Below are positions 9,662 to 18,575 of a stretch of DNA of 64,000 bases, piece after piece. Position numbers and translations under genes: made by a program. This DNA is from an uncultured Porphyromonadaceae bacterium. Its GTDB lineage: Bacteria > Bacteroidota > Bacteroidia > Bacteroidales > Barnesiellaceae. Under the pieces are notes generated by a model. That model was given only the letters and a program-made list of their open reading frames with translations, was not told the origin of the DNA and did no database searches. How positions within the stretch are numbered: position 1 is the first letter of the stretch; each line of letters begins with the position of its first letter. Location: assembly GCA_900538555.1 (NCBI GenBank), contig UPYI01000007.1, positions 1-64,000 of the forward strand. Reading direction: 5' to 3'.

Positions 9662-10693
9662 GTATGAAATTTTCGATAATAATTCCGACGTATAATAATT
9701 CTGAATATCTTAAAGTCTGCCTGCATAGTCTTCTCTTGCAGGATTTTCCTAAAAGTGAATATGAAATTATTGTGGTGGATGATGCCTCGACTGAAAATAT
9801 AAAAAAAGTTTCGTCCGAAGTCCTTTCTGACTATATGGCGTATAATCCGTGCTGTACATCTCATATATTGAAATTGTTTCGTCATGATGAAAACAAACGA
9901 CAAGGAGCTGCTCGCAATACCGGATTGAAATATGCCGGGGGGGGATTATGTTTTCTTTTTAGATTCGGACGATTATTGGTGTGCGACGAATACTTTGAGT
10001 ATTTTCGATGCTCTTCTGCATGCGCAGGACGTTGATATTATCAGATCTGTTTCGTGGCATAATGTTTCTGCGGAAGCGGATGCAATTTTTGAAGATGTCG
10101 AATGGGATAAAAAAGTAGAACGAATGGCTGGCGCGGATCTTTTATCCAGTCAGGACTTCTTTTACGAGATTTGTACATCATGCTATAAACGAAGTTTTTT
10201 GCTTGAACAAGGTTGTTTCTTTCGGGAAAATGTAGTTTTTGAAGATTCCGATTGGTCAATTAAAACTTTGTGGGTCGCGCAAAATATCGAACTAATTGAT
10301 TTCCCTTTTCATATTTATCGTCTAAATTGGGCATCAACGACAATGATGCCTCGTATTCAGACTTTTAAAGATAATATTCTGTCGTTATCTTCGATAGAAG
10401 ATTTTATGTTAAGTGTGGGCATGTCCGATGATTGTAAAAGAGCATGCTATTCGCGGATCAAGAAATCGATACTTTCTTATATACGTATTTCACGAAATTA
10501 CCCTTGTCGAGTGAGTGTTGAGTGTATCGAAGGAATACGCCGTAGCCTATTGTCCGATACATCCAATTATGATATGTCTGTTGCCGATAGGATAAGATTC
10601 AGTTTGTTGTTACACTGTCCGGAGGCAATTGTAATTCCGGTTCGAGTCCTAACGTTAATGAAAAGATTTATATTGAGATGCCTGAAAAGATAA
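9658..10693 (+). pseudogene. GT2 glycosyltransferase split by a frameshift at an 8-G tract (possibly phase-variable)
   Basis: Two overlapping frames make up one family-2 glycosyltransferase. From 9658 the GT-A start (FSIIIPTYNNSEYL, then IIVVDDAS and RQGAARNTGLKYA) runs into a tract of eight G at 9937-9944 and then reads nonsense to a stop at 10035. The correct continuation (GGDYVFFLDSDDYW, with the DxD metal motif) is in the next frame and runs to 10693. Removing one G (seven G) joins the two halves exactly and gives about 344 residues. As written the protein loses its catalytic DxD. Either this is slipped-strand phase variation caught in the OFF state, a recent inactivation, or a homopolymer sequencing error. 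The start overlaps the preceding GT4 gene. Confidence 0.88.
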
Positions 10694-11838
10694 AAGTAGC
10701 TTATTTGGATTATAGCCATGTTTTTGCCGGAGCAGAAAGAGTTTTACATACGATAATATCTTGTATCGATAGGACGAAATATGAACCGATATTGATATTC
10801 CCTTATCCGATGTCTCATCATGTTAGATATCAGGACCTTGATTGCAAAAAGATATATTTGTCTGATCGGTTGAAATGGTGGATGGGAAGTGACCGATGGA
10901 AACATCCGATGCGAGGGACCGATTTTCTTGCCCGTACTATATTCGGTACAAAATTGTCAGTGGTAATAAAGCGGGAGAACGTAAATATCCTTCATGTGAA
11001 TTTACTCCGTCCAGATTCCTTGATGTGGCTTCTTCCGTCTCGACGAAAAGGCTTGAAAATTATCGGGCATTTCCGAAGCCAGGCAAGAGAATGGATACCA
11101 TCAAAGTATGTACAGGCATGCTGTGATATAATACTTTGTGTATCGGATTATTCAAAATCCCGTTTGTTGTCGAAGGGAAAGCATACGAAGACAATCACGT
11201 TGTACGATTCGATAGATGTTGATTCTTTGCAATCGACATTAAACCGTAATGAAGCGAAACAGAAGCTTGGATTTCCTGAGAATTCTATTTTATTTTCGTC
11301 CGTGGGACAACTTTCCAAACACAAAGGTCATGATAATGCCATTCATGCATTTGCCCGTATCGCTTCTAAATTCCCAAATGCGTTGTTATTTATTGCGGGA
11401 GGAGGGTGCCGTGAGGATTTGGAAGATTTGAAAAGGATTGTTCTCTTATATCCGGATATAAAAGACCGGGTCCGATTTTCGGAGAAACAATTGTCGAATA
11501 TTGCGGATGTTTATCGAGCATCGGATATTACATTGTCATTGACAAAAGTCGGTGAAGCTTTTGGATTAGTCCCGTATGAGTCGGTATGGATGGGAACTCC
11601 GTTTATTGGTCCGGATAAGGGGGCAATCAAAGAATTTGTTAAAGACAAGGAAAATGGGCTTATTGTTGATACGGAGTGTATTGATGATATTGCATCTAAC
11701 ATGGAATGGGCGTTGGAAAACCCATTATTGATGGAAGAGATGTCGAAAGAACTTCTGGCTTCGATAAAAACGATGTTGATTCCGACGATTATGACACGTA
11801 AAATAGAGTCGATATATGCAGATCTTTATAAAGATTAA
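10678..11838 (+). CDS. Family 4 glycosyltransferase (GT-B)
   Basis: This 386-residue GT4-type enzyme has the N-terminal motif FAGAERVLHTII and a C-terminal domain with SVGQLSKHKG, IAGGG and GEAFGLVPYE, the last containing the conserved donor-binding glutamates. It is intact and AT-rich like its neighbours. The start codon lies inside the last 16 bp of the broken GT2 gene, so its translation may depend on ribosomes finishing that frame. A frame change at the poly-G tract could therefore also affect this gene. Sugar specificity is unknown. Confidence 0.86.
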   Translation: MPEKIKVAYLDYSHVFAGAERVLHTIISCIDRTKYEPILIFPYPMSHHVRYQDLDCKKIYLSDRLKWWMGSDRWKHPMRGTDFLARTIFGTKLSVVIKRENVNILHVNLLRPDSLMWLLPSRRKGLKIIGHFRSQAREWIPSKYVQACCDIILCVSDYSKSRLLSKGKHTKTITLYDSIDVDSLQSTLNRNEAKQKLGFPENSILFSSVGQLSKHKGHDNAIHAFARIASKFPNALLFIAGGGCREDLEDLKRIVLLYPDIKDRVRFSEKQLSNIADVYRASDITLSLTKVGEAFGLVPYESVWMGTPFIGPDKGAIKEFVKDKENGLIVDTECIDDIASNMEWALENPLLMEEMSKELLASIKTMLIPTIMTRKIESIYADLYKD

Positions 11839-12547
11839 AGATTGTATCCGTAGGATTCGGCTTAAATATATCCATAGCAGATTGCGGAACACTTCTGTTC
11901 TGTATATTCAAGGACGGACTCTTATTGTTGCGCCGCATCCTGATGATGAGGTGTTGGGGTGTGGAGGATTGATAACTCGATTGGCTATGAAGGGACAACC
12001 TCCTTATGTGATTGTTATGACTGGGGGCGGAGCATCCCATATGGGCTGTTGTGAATTGCCGGATGATGTTGTTGTAGAGAACCGTAGGAGGCTTACATTA
12101 AGAGCTTTAACTATACTTGGAGTTCCCGAAAAGAATATTTTTTTTCTCGATTTCCAAGATGGCCGAATTGATGATAAAGACTCGGAGATGGTAGCTTTAC
12201 AATCTCTTTTGAGTAATTTGAATCCTGAGCAGGTTTTTGTCCCTCATAGAAGTGAGGGGTGGAGTGATCATGTATGGACGGCTCGAATAATTAAATCTTT
12301 GATTCCGGCATCGGTAAAAGTTTGGGAATATTGCGTATGGTTTTGGTATTACAATACTTGGAATATGGATTGGAAACAGGCGCGTATATTAAAATTGGAT
12401 GCACGAATACACGCATTGAAACTCAAAGCCATTGATGCCTATATCACGCCTCTTGCACCTTGTGGTAATCCTTGGAGTGGGGTGTTGCCTAAGGTCTTTA
12501 TCGATGCAAATAGTTGGAACAAAGAACTCTTTTTTAAGGTGAAATAA
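11816..12547 (+). CDS. PIG-L / LmbE-family deacetylase
   Basis: This 243-residue protein has the zinc-binding signature APHPDDE at residues 39-45 followed by LGCGGLI, and a second metal histidine in the GWSDH segment near residue 151. The family removes N-acetyl groups from GlcNAc-type sugars (GlcNAc-PI, bacillithiol, mycothiol and antibiotic pathways). Start at 11816 overlaps the upstream GT4 by 23 bp. The gene is followed after one base by an ATP-grasp ligase. That order suggests that an exposed amine made here is re-acylated by the ligase, an inference from adjacency. The N-terminal 35 residues are basic and precede the catalytic fold. Confidence 0.87.
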   Translation: MQIFIKIKDCIRRIRLKYIHSRLRNTSVLYIQGRTLIVAPHPDDEVLGCGGLITRLAMKGQPPYVIVMTGGGASHMGCCELPDDVVVENRRRLTLRALTILGVPEKNIFFLDFQDGRIDDKDSEMVALQSLLSNLNPEQVFVPHRSEGWSDHVWTARIIKSLIPASVKVWEYCVWFWYYNTWNMDWKQARILKLDARIHALKLKAIDAYITPLAPCGNPWSGVLPKVFIDANSWNKELFFKVK

Positions 12548-12548
12548 T

Positions 12549-13646
12549 ATGCACGCTATTGTTATCGGCGACTCTTTCAATAATACGCTCGGTCTGATAC
12601 GTAGCCTTGGACAGGCACATTTCGATGTCCGGTTGATACTTGTAGGCAATGACCGGCTTTTTCTATCCAAAAGTAGATATATCCGTCATGGAAATTACTA
12701 CCGTATTGATAGTTTGGAAGAGTGTTTACCGATTATTATGCGGCTTGTATATGATAGTCATAATTCTGTTATATTGACTTCAAACGATAAAGCTGCCGAA
12801 TTTATTGATGATAATGAATCGCGCCTTTCATCTGTATGTCTGACACCGATGAGAGGTGGAACATTGAAACGTTACCTCAATAAAGACGTTCAATGTCAGT
12901 TAGCCATAGAGTGTGGATTTGATATACCACAGACTGTCGTTTATAACAGGAGTGAATCATTGAATATCCCGTTTCCTTTTCCTGTCTTATTAAAACCGCT
13001 AAATAGTAATAACGGTGAAAAATCCGATATACATATATGTTACTCCCGTCAGGAATTGAATGAGGCTTTGGGTAAAGAATCCAAGTGTCCGCAGTTTGTG
13101 TTACAAGAGTATATAGATAAAGATTTCGAAATGAATGTTATCGGTTTTTCGTGGAATGGAGATGTAGCTATTTCAGGCGGCATAAAAAAGATACGCCATT
13201 ATCCAACGATATATAGCCCGTGCTCATACGGTCGATTTATACCTCTGGACGCTGTTTCTATTCCGATCGATTCTATACGTGAATTCATATCCCGTGTCGG
13301 TTATAATGGACCGTTCAGTGTCGAGTTTCTCGTAAAAAATAATCGATATTATTTTTTGGAATTCAATCTGCGTAACGATGGTTTAGCTTATACGGCAACA
13401 GCAGCGGGTGTGAACCTGTGTAAAATGATAAACGGAACTCTGTCGAAAAATTTACCTTCGGCGCATTCGATCTGGATGATGGATTTGTCTACCGATTTCT
13501 GCCATGTTAAAGATGGGAATATTACTCGTATGACGTGGATAAAAGATTTTCTGCATACAAAATGCCAACTCAATTTCAATTGGAAAGATCCGATGCCGAC
13601 AGTCTATTATTATATGAATAAATTAAAGAGTTCATTTGCGAAATGA
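12549..13646 (+). CDS. ATP-grasp carboxylate-amine ligase
   Basis: This 365-residue protein has an N-terminal Rossmann-like lobe (AIVIGDSFNNTLGLIRSL) and an ATP-grasp core. Recognisable core parts are PFPVLLKPLNSNNG (ATP-binding lysine), FVLQEYIDKDFEMNV, and FSVEFLVKNNRYYFLEFNLRNDG, whose acidic/Asn metal ligands are typical of carbamoyl-phosphate-synthase-like ligases. Such enzymes form an amide between a carboxylate and an amine through an acyl-phosphate. Placed one base after a PIG-L deacetylase in a glycan cluster, it is a candidate for attaching an amino acid or other acid to a de-N-acetylated sugar. Its end overlaps the next GT4 start by four bases. Confidence 0.82.
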   Translation: MHAIVIGDSFNNTLGLIRSLGQAHFDVRLILVGNDRLFLSKSRYIRHGNYYRIDSLEECLPIIMRLVYDSHNSVILTSNDKAAEFIDDNESRLSSVCLTPMRGGTLKRYLNKDVQCQLAIECGFDIPQTVVYNRSESLNIPFPFPVLLKPLNSNNGEKSDIHICYSRQELNEALGKESKCPQFVLQEYIDKDFEMNVIGFSWNGDVAISGGIKKIRHYPTIYSPCSYGRFIPLDAVSIPIDSIREFISRVGYNGPFSVEFLVKNNRYYFLEFNLRNDGLAYTATAAGVNLCKMINGTLSKNLPSAHSIWMMDLSTDFCHVKDGNITRMTWIKDFLHTKCQLNFNWKDPMPTVYYYMNKLKSSFAK

Positions 13647-14764
13647 AAGTATTGGTATGTATCCCTTGCTTGATGACAGGGGGAACTGAAATTCAGACAT
13701 TAAACCTTGTGAGTGCTCTTGTCTTGGCAGGACATGAAGTGGCAACTGTATGCTATTTTGAGTACTCGCAAGAGATGGTGGAGAATTATAAACAGGCTGG
13801 GAGCAAAGTGATATTGTTGAGTCCCGATGGTGAAAGGCCTGAGGGGATTAAGGATACGGTTAGGGTATTATTTAACGGGTTTAAGAATGTTTTGAAATGT
13901 GAAAAGCCCGAAGTCGTCCACGTGCAGTACATGGCACCTGGGGCAATACCTATTTTTATCTTGCGGCTGCTGGGTGTTAAGCGAATTGTGGCAACGGCAC
14001 ATACTCCTGCTGACATTTATTCGTCGTTGAAATTATTACATCTTGTATCACGGCATATACTTACGGCATTCCAGTGTATAACCAAGCGGGCGGAAGAGTC
14101 GTTTTTCGGTAGTTCATGTCTATATGAGCCAGGAATGACGTTGGCAAACCGGGGTAATCATTTCACAATATACAATAGCTTGCCACCTTATATTGCGATT
14201 TTAGATACTCCTAAACGATTCGATAAACCTATCACAATAGGGGTTGTAAGTCGGTTGGAGCCTATTAAGGGAATGGACTTGGTAATACCGGCATTTACCC
14301 GGATTTATGCAAAGCATGCAGAAGCACGTCTGCTTGTTGTGGGAGACGGCTCATTGCGGTCGTTGATGGAACAGCAGGTGCGCGACGCAAACATCGCAGA
14401 AGCTGTGGATTTTGCGGGACGGCAGGGGCAGGATGTATTGCAGGGGTATTACGATCGTATTGACATTCTGTTGATGCCCTCGCGTAGCGAAGGTTTTGGA
14501 TTGACTGCCATTGAAGGGATGGCGCGAGGGTGTGTTGTCGTCGCAGCCGATACGGGCGGATTGCCCGAAGTCGTCATTAATGGAGAGGTCGGATTGCTTC
14601 ATCGGGAAGAGGATGTATCGGATATTGCAGATCGGGTAAATCGGTTGATTGACGAACGGGGGGAGTTATTCCGATTGAGCCTGAATGCAGTGAATTATGT
14701 TTTAAATTTTTCTATCGAAAAATATAATTCCTCGATTAGGGATCTGTATAATAGGCTATATTGA
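13643..14764 (+). CDS. Family 4 glycosyltransferase (GT-B)
   Basis: This 373-residue GT4 enzyme shows the N-terminal GGTEIQTLNLVSAL loop and HVQYMAPGAIPI. The C-terminal donor site has VSRLEPIKGMD, VVGDGSL and PSRSEGFGLTAIEGMA with both conserved glutamates. It overlaps the ATP-grasp gene by four bases and is followed after one base by the Wzy/WaaL-like gene. The stretch around 14330-14640, the donor-binding domain, is less AT-rich than the rest of the gene, which may reflect recombination among cassettes or constraint. It adds one residue of the repeat unit; donor unknown. Confidence 0.88.
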   Translation: MKVLVCIPCLMTGGTEIQTLNLVSALVLAGHEVATVCYFEYSQEMVENYKQAGSKVILLSPDGERPEGIKDTVRVLFNGFKNVLKCEKPEVVHVQYMAPGAIPIFILRLLGVKRIVATAHTPADIYSSLKLLHLVSRHILTAFQCITKRAEESFFGSSCLYEPGMTLANRGNHFTIYNSLPPYIAILDTPKRFDKPITIGVVSRLEPIKGMDLVIPAFTRIYAKHAEARLLVVGDGSLRSLMEQQVRDANIAEAVDFAGRQGQDVLQGYYDRIDILLMPSRSEGFGLTAIEGMARGCVVVAADTGGLPEVVINGEVGLLHREEDVSDIADRVNRLIDERGELFRLSLNAVNYVLNFSIEKYNSSIRDLYNRLY

Positions 14765-14765
14765 T

Positions 14766-16085
14766 ATGTCGTTGATCATTAATTTATTATTTGCGATTGT
14801 TATCGCTGTATATGCATTTAAGATATATTCCGACAGGAATTTGAAAACGGTACGACATCCCATTTTGCCAAACACAGCATGCTTTCTTAATAGGGATCTT
14901 CATTTCCTGATATTTTGTATAGCCACGGCAATGATTTTTTTAGGACCATTGTCGCTCGTAAAGTACGGATTTTGGATTGTTTTCATGCTATATTGGGTAT
15001 TTACCCGTTTTCATCTAAAAATAGATGCGATAGTTGTTTGTTACATATTGTTTTTGGCGTGGGCTTTATTCTCACTGACTTATTCGTCGGTGAAATTTCA
15101 AGGCTTCATGTTGATAATAAAATATTCATTGCCATTGCTATATCTTTGGCTGGGCTATAATGCAATACAAGATACCGCGGATTTTGTATTCCTGCTGAAA
15201 AAGATTGTTTGGATTATGGTTATATATGCGTTCTTAATAGGTGGTTTCAGCGCAAAGGTCTTTCCTTGGCTGTATGGCGCTCTTTGTTTTAAATCCGGTG
15301 GTTTGTTTATTAGCTATGCATCTTTGGCGGATTTTTACTCGGCTCTGTTTGTTGTCCCATTGGCGATGTATGCTATATTTCGAGAAAAGAAATGGTTTGT
15401 GGCTGCCGGTTGGATTGCTCTATCGACAATATTGGCTGTCGTCAGAACCGGACTTGGCGGGATTTTTCTTGCGTCGTCATTCTTTTTATTTTTTTACTAC
15501 AAATTGAAGGCTCTCCCTTGGTTGTTGGGGCTTGCCTTCTTGGCTGTTTCCATTGTATTTTTTGTTCCTGCGGTTCATGAGAAGATGTTTTTGGACGAGT
15601 CCCAGACTATATCATCGATAAGTGCATCGACGATGGATTTTGATAATATCCAATCTAACGGACGAGAACAAATTTGGGAAGATAATATGTATCGTTTTTT
15701 CACACCTAATCCTTTGACTGGTGCAGGATTGGGGGAGTCGATGGAATATACGAAAAATAATTTCACAGTAAAGTTGATCCATAACGATTATGTTCAGATA
15801 CTATGCGACATGGGATTGGTTGGTATCGGCCTGTTCGGTTTGTTTTTTTTAGTAACCATTCTGAAAGTTATGATAAAGACCTGGCGCTATACGAGTAGCG
15901 GTTTGGTGAAATTGTCGGGAGCCATGGCTTTGGGAAGTTGCGCCGGAACTTTTTTTTCTATGGCATTCGATAATGTAATAACCTATACCCAGCAATGTTT
16001 TGTCATTCCATTCGTATTTATTGGCATTTTTCTGAAAGCGATCGATATGCAAGTACAAAACAACAGTAAGCTCGGATTAGTATGA
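14766..16085 (+). CDS. O-antigen polymerase/ligase-type membrane protein (Wzy/WaaL-like)
   Basis: This 439-residue polytopic membrane protein has about 10-12 hydrophobic segments and one large periplasmic loop in the second half. That loop (NGREQIWEDN, then NPLTGAGLGES and LIHNDYVQILCDMGLVGIG) carries the H-x-D/N-Y and G-L-G features of the Wzy_C / O-antigen ligase family. It most likely polymerises the repeat units at the periplasmic face, completing the Wzx/Wzy/Wzc pathway suggested by genes upstream; a ligase role is the alternative. The four-base overlap with the following gene indicates coupling. Confidence 0.85.
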   Translation: MSLIINLLFAIVIAVYAFKIYSDRNLKTVRHPILPNTACFLNRDLHFLIFCIATAMIFLGPLSLVKYGFWIVFMLYWVFTRFHLKIDAIVVCYILFLAWALFSLTYSSVKFQGFMLIIKYSLPLLYLWLGYNAIQDTADFVFLLKKIVWIMVIYAFLIGGFSAKVFPWLYGALCFKSGGLFISYASLADFYSALFVVPLAMYAIFREKKWFVAAGWIALSTILAVVRTGLGGIFLASSFFLFFYYKLKALPWLLGLAFLAVSIVFFVPAVHEKMFLDESQTISSISASTMDFDNIQSNGREQIWEDNMYRFFTPNPLTGAGLGESMEYTKNNFTVKLIHNDYVQILCDMGLVGIGLFGLFFLVTILKVMIKTWRYTSSGLVKLSGAMALGSCAGTFFSMAFDNVITYTQQCFVIPFVFIGIFLKAIDMQVQNNSKLGLV

Positions 16086-17053
16086 AAAATAAAACTGCTC
16101 TGATTATTGTTTATTTCGGTCAGGTTCCCTCTTTTATCAATTTGTTCTTAAAAGGGTGTGAACGTAATAGGGACATTGATTTTTTGTTTTTTACCGATTG
16201 GGACTGGACAAAGTTGCCTTCTTTATGTAATGTCATGAATATACCGTTTTCCATGCAGCAATTCAATAAAAAAGCGACAGAAAAGTGTGGTATAGATATT
16301 AATGTAAATGTAGGATATAAACTATGCGATCTAAAACCTGCATGGCCACATATTTTAGAGGAATATGTTCTTGGGTATGATTTTGTCGGATATTGTGATA
16401 TAGATTTGATATTTGGTCGTATAAATAGATTCTTTACAGAAGACGTAAAGAAATATGCCGATATATTTACGATTACGCGGGAGTATTTGTCTGGCGCTTT
16501 GACTATATTCAGAAATACTCCCAGAATATTCAGGTTATATCAAGAAGCCAAAGGGTGGAAAGATATATTTCAAGACCCACGCCATTTTGCGTTTGATGAA
16601 TATCTTCGGATAAACGACGTAATTGATTCTGACGGAGTTAAAAGAAATAAAAATCAGTCGTTCAGTGATTTGGTGCTTGATACGAGTTCCGTAGTTCTAT
16701 ATAATGATAAATATATCGGTTATGAGAAGCGTCCGAGGTTAGCTGTATTTGATCATGGAGCCATATATGCCGAAAATGAGGAATGGGTGTTTTTCCATTA
16801 TGTAGTTGCAAAGCAGTCGGTATTTTGGACTATTCCTGGTTGGTCGGATATTCCTGATAAATTTTTTATTAATCAATATGGCTTTTATCGATCGGAATAT
16901 TGTCCTCTTAGCTTTATGGATTTGTTAGGTAATCCTTACTATCGAAAACAAGTGATATCGTCTATAAAAAAGAAATCTGGAACGGTACAAAAGCTTATAA
17001 GGAAGTGTGATATAAAACGTTTATTTAATGCGGTTTTAAAGCAGTTTAAGTAA
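16082..17053 (+). CDS. DUF6625-type glycosyltransferase-like protein
   Basis: This 323-residue AT-rich protein starts with TALIIVYFGQVPSFINLFL and continues with IDFLFFTDWDW. It carries a probable GT-A metal motif in CDIDLIFGRINRFF, then LSGALTIFRNTPRIF and a C-terminal HFAFDEY / HDHG-like region. The pattern matches the family I know as DUF6625, found in capsule and LPS clusters and thought to be glycosyltransferases; biochemical proof is lacking as far as I know. It starts inside the last codon of the Wzy-like gene. I treat the transferase role as likely but not shown. Confidence 0.72.
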   Translation: MKNKTALIIVYFGQVPSFINLFLKGCERNRDIDFLFFTDWDWTKLPSLCNVMNIPFSMQQFNKKATEKCGIDINVNVGYKLCDLKPAWPHILEEYVLGYDFVGYCDIDLIFGRINRFFTEDVKKYADIFTITREYLSGALTIFRNTPRIFRLYQEAKGWKDIFQDPRHFAFDEYLRINDVIDSDGVKRNKNQSFSDLVLDTSSVVLYNDKYIGYEKRPRLAVFDHGAIYAENEEWVFFHYVVAKQSVFWTIPGWSDIPDKFFINQYGFYRSEYCPLSFMDLLGNPYYRKQVISSIKKKSGTVQKLIRKCDIKRLFNAVLKQFK

Positions 17054-17056
17054 ATT

Positions 17057-17977
17057 ATGATTTCGGTTGTTATCCCGTTGTACAATAAGTCGGAATGGAT
17101 TGTCGGAACGATACAGACCGTTTTGAACCAGCGGTTTCAAGATTTCGAAATTGTTGTGGTCGATGACGGCAGTACGGACGACGGACCCTCGAAAGTTAAA
17201 TCGATAGGCGATTGCCGGATACGGTTGGTTTGTCAGTCCAATGCCGGCGTATCTGCTGCTCGTAATCGGGGGGTAGAAGAGGCGCGAGGTGAGTTCATAG
17301 CATTTTTGGATGCCGACGATGAGTGGCATCCCGATTATCTTGCTACACAAAAGGCGTTGATCGAAAACTATCCCGCATGCGATGTTTTTGCGACGAATTA
17401 TGAGTTTCGTAATGCCCAAGGACAAATCACGTCTACGATCTTGCACAAACTTCCGTTTGACGGAGATACGGGTATCTTGTCCAACTATTTCGAGGTCGCT
17501 TCCTGTTCGCATCCGCCGTTGTGGACATCCGCTGTTGTGGTTCGCCGGTCGGCGATACAGGTTGTCGGTGGATTTCCGGTCGGCATAAAGTCAGGCGAGG
17601 ATCTGCTTACTTGGGCGCGGCTGGCTGTAAGACACCCAATTGCATTTACGACAATACCGGTAGCTATTTATAATTTAGGAGAAGGGTATGATAAAAAGAA
17701 TCTACCTCCGCGGAGGCAGGACGAAGGGGATCCTGTGGGAAAGGGATTGATGGACTTATATCGAAGATTTCCTAAGACGGCAGGATTGAGAAAGTATATT
17801 TCTCATTGGCATAAAATGAGAGCTTCGGTTGCTATAAGATATGATGATAGAAAAGAGACTTTATATGAGGTAGTAGTCTCTTTAAAATATAATGTTTTGA
17901 ATATAAAAGTAATGCCATTTATGATTTTAGCATTGCTCTCTAAACGAATCAGGCATAATATAATATCGCGGTGTTAG
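17057..17977 (+). CDS. Family 2 glycosyltransferase (GT-A), compositionally mosaic
   Basis: This 306-residue GT2 enzyme has a complete GT-A core: SVVIPLYNKSEWI, IVVVDDGSTDDG, GVSAARNRGVEEARG and the FLDADDEW DxD motif, followed by an acceptor region (GEDLLTWARLAV). The first about 585 bp use GC-rich, host-like codons, whereas the part after about 17640 turns sharply AT-rich like the neighbouring cassette genes. A recombination junction within the gene is a reasonable reading. The C-terminal 100 residues are basic and may be membrane-associated. It ends 2 bp before the preferred start of an acetyltransferase. Confidence 0.88.
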   Translation: MISVVIPLYNKSEWIVGTIQTVLNQRFQDFEIVVVDDGSTDDGPSKVKSIGDCRIRLVCQSNAGVSAARNRGVEEARGEFIAFLDADDEWHPDYLATQKALIENYPACDVFATNYEFRNAQGQITSTILHKLPFDGDTGILSNYFEVASCSHPPLWTSAVVVRRSAIQVVGGFPVGIKSGEDLLTWARLAVRHPIAFTTIPVAIYNLGEGYDKKNLPPRRQDEGDPVGKGLMDLYRRFPKTAGLRKYISHWHKMRASVAIRYDDRKETLYEVVVSLKYNVLNIKVMPFMILALLSKRIRHNIISRC

Positions 17978-17979
17978 CC

Positions 17980-18438
17980 ATGAAAAGAATTATTTTTTAT
18001 GTACTTATGAATTTGGCATTTTTGTGCCGGTTATTTGGTGGAAAGTTATACATGCGTCTTGTTGTTGCCGGACATAAGTCGCAGGGTGTCATATTCGATG
18101 GAATGCCGGAATATATTCAGAAAGATGCATATTTAGATCCGTCCGGAGGCTTGACGATCGGTAAAGAAGTGGTTATTTCTACACGAGCTGTGATTTTAAC
18201 CCATGATTGGTCTTTTTTGAAAAGGGAAACTTCTGATAAATGCGAAAAGAGAAATGCTTTTAAGTCGGTGTTTATCGGCGAAAACAGTTTTGTCGGTGCC
18301 GGTGCTATTGTTTTGCCGGGGTCGAATATTGGACGAAATTGCATAATTGGAGCAGGTGCCGTGGTTAAGGGGGTGGTGGAGGATTATTCTATTATGGTAG
18401 GAAATCCGGCGAAAAAGATCGCAGAAACGAGATTTTAG
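17980..18438 (+). CDS. WcaF/maltose acetyltransferase-like hexapeptide acyltransferase
   Basis: I choose the ATG at 17980 (152 residues); the in-frame GTG nine bases earlier overlaps the previous stop and looks less likely. The protein is a left-handed beta-helix O-acetyltransferase. It has an N-terminal hydrophobic helix, LDPSGGLTIGKEVVIS, the HDW motif that contributes the catalytic histidine, and C-terminal repeats (IGENSFVGAGAIVLPG, CIIGAGAVVKG) with the NPAKKI cap. It probably O-acetylates a sugar of the polysaccharide. It is the second acetyltransferase of this type in the cluster, after the one at 7978. Confidence 0.86.
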   Translation: MKRIIFYVLMNLAFLCRLFGGKLYMRLVVAGHKSQGVIFDGMPEYIQKDAYLDPSGGLTIGKEVVISTRAVILTHDWSFLKRETSDKCEKRNAFKSVFIGENSFVGAGAIVLPGSNIGRNCIIGAGAVVKGVVEDYSIMVGNPAKKIAETRF

Positions 18439-18502
18439 AAATATAAGTCGGCGACGTAATTTGATTGTAGTGGTAAATATTGATTTAGAACATAAGAGTG
18501 GG

Positions 18503-18575
18503 GAATGTTTTCGATATGCTGATGGCCCCGAGAACTGTACCGAATTTGTTGGAGCTATGCCGAGGCGAGAGAAGT
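18503..18575. repeat. Degenerate copy of the 75-bp repeat (subtype B)
   Basis: From GAATGTTTTCGATATGCTGA to GCCGAGGCGAGAGAAG this segment aligns with the repeat units at 21836 and 21911, with several substitutions and a small insertion. The match is clearest at its 3' end (GAGCTATGCCGAGGCGAGA). It overlaps the 5' end of the acyltransferase frame and may provide its start codon. Confidence 0.7.

Noticed and set aside
10630..10660. tRNA-like GGTTCGAGTCC sequence
   Set aside because: It resembles a T-loop but lies inside the GT2 coding frame and no acceptor, D or anticodon stems can be formed around it. I found no tRNA or rRNA gene in the window.
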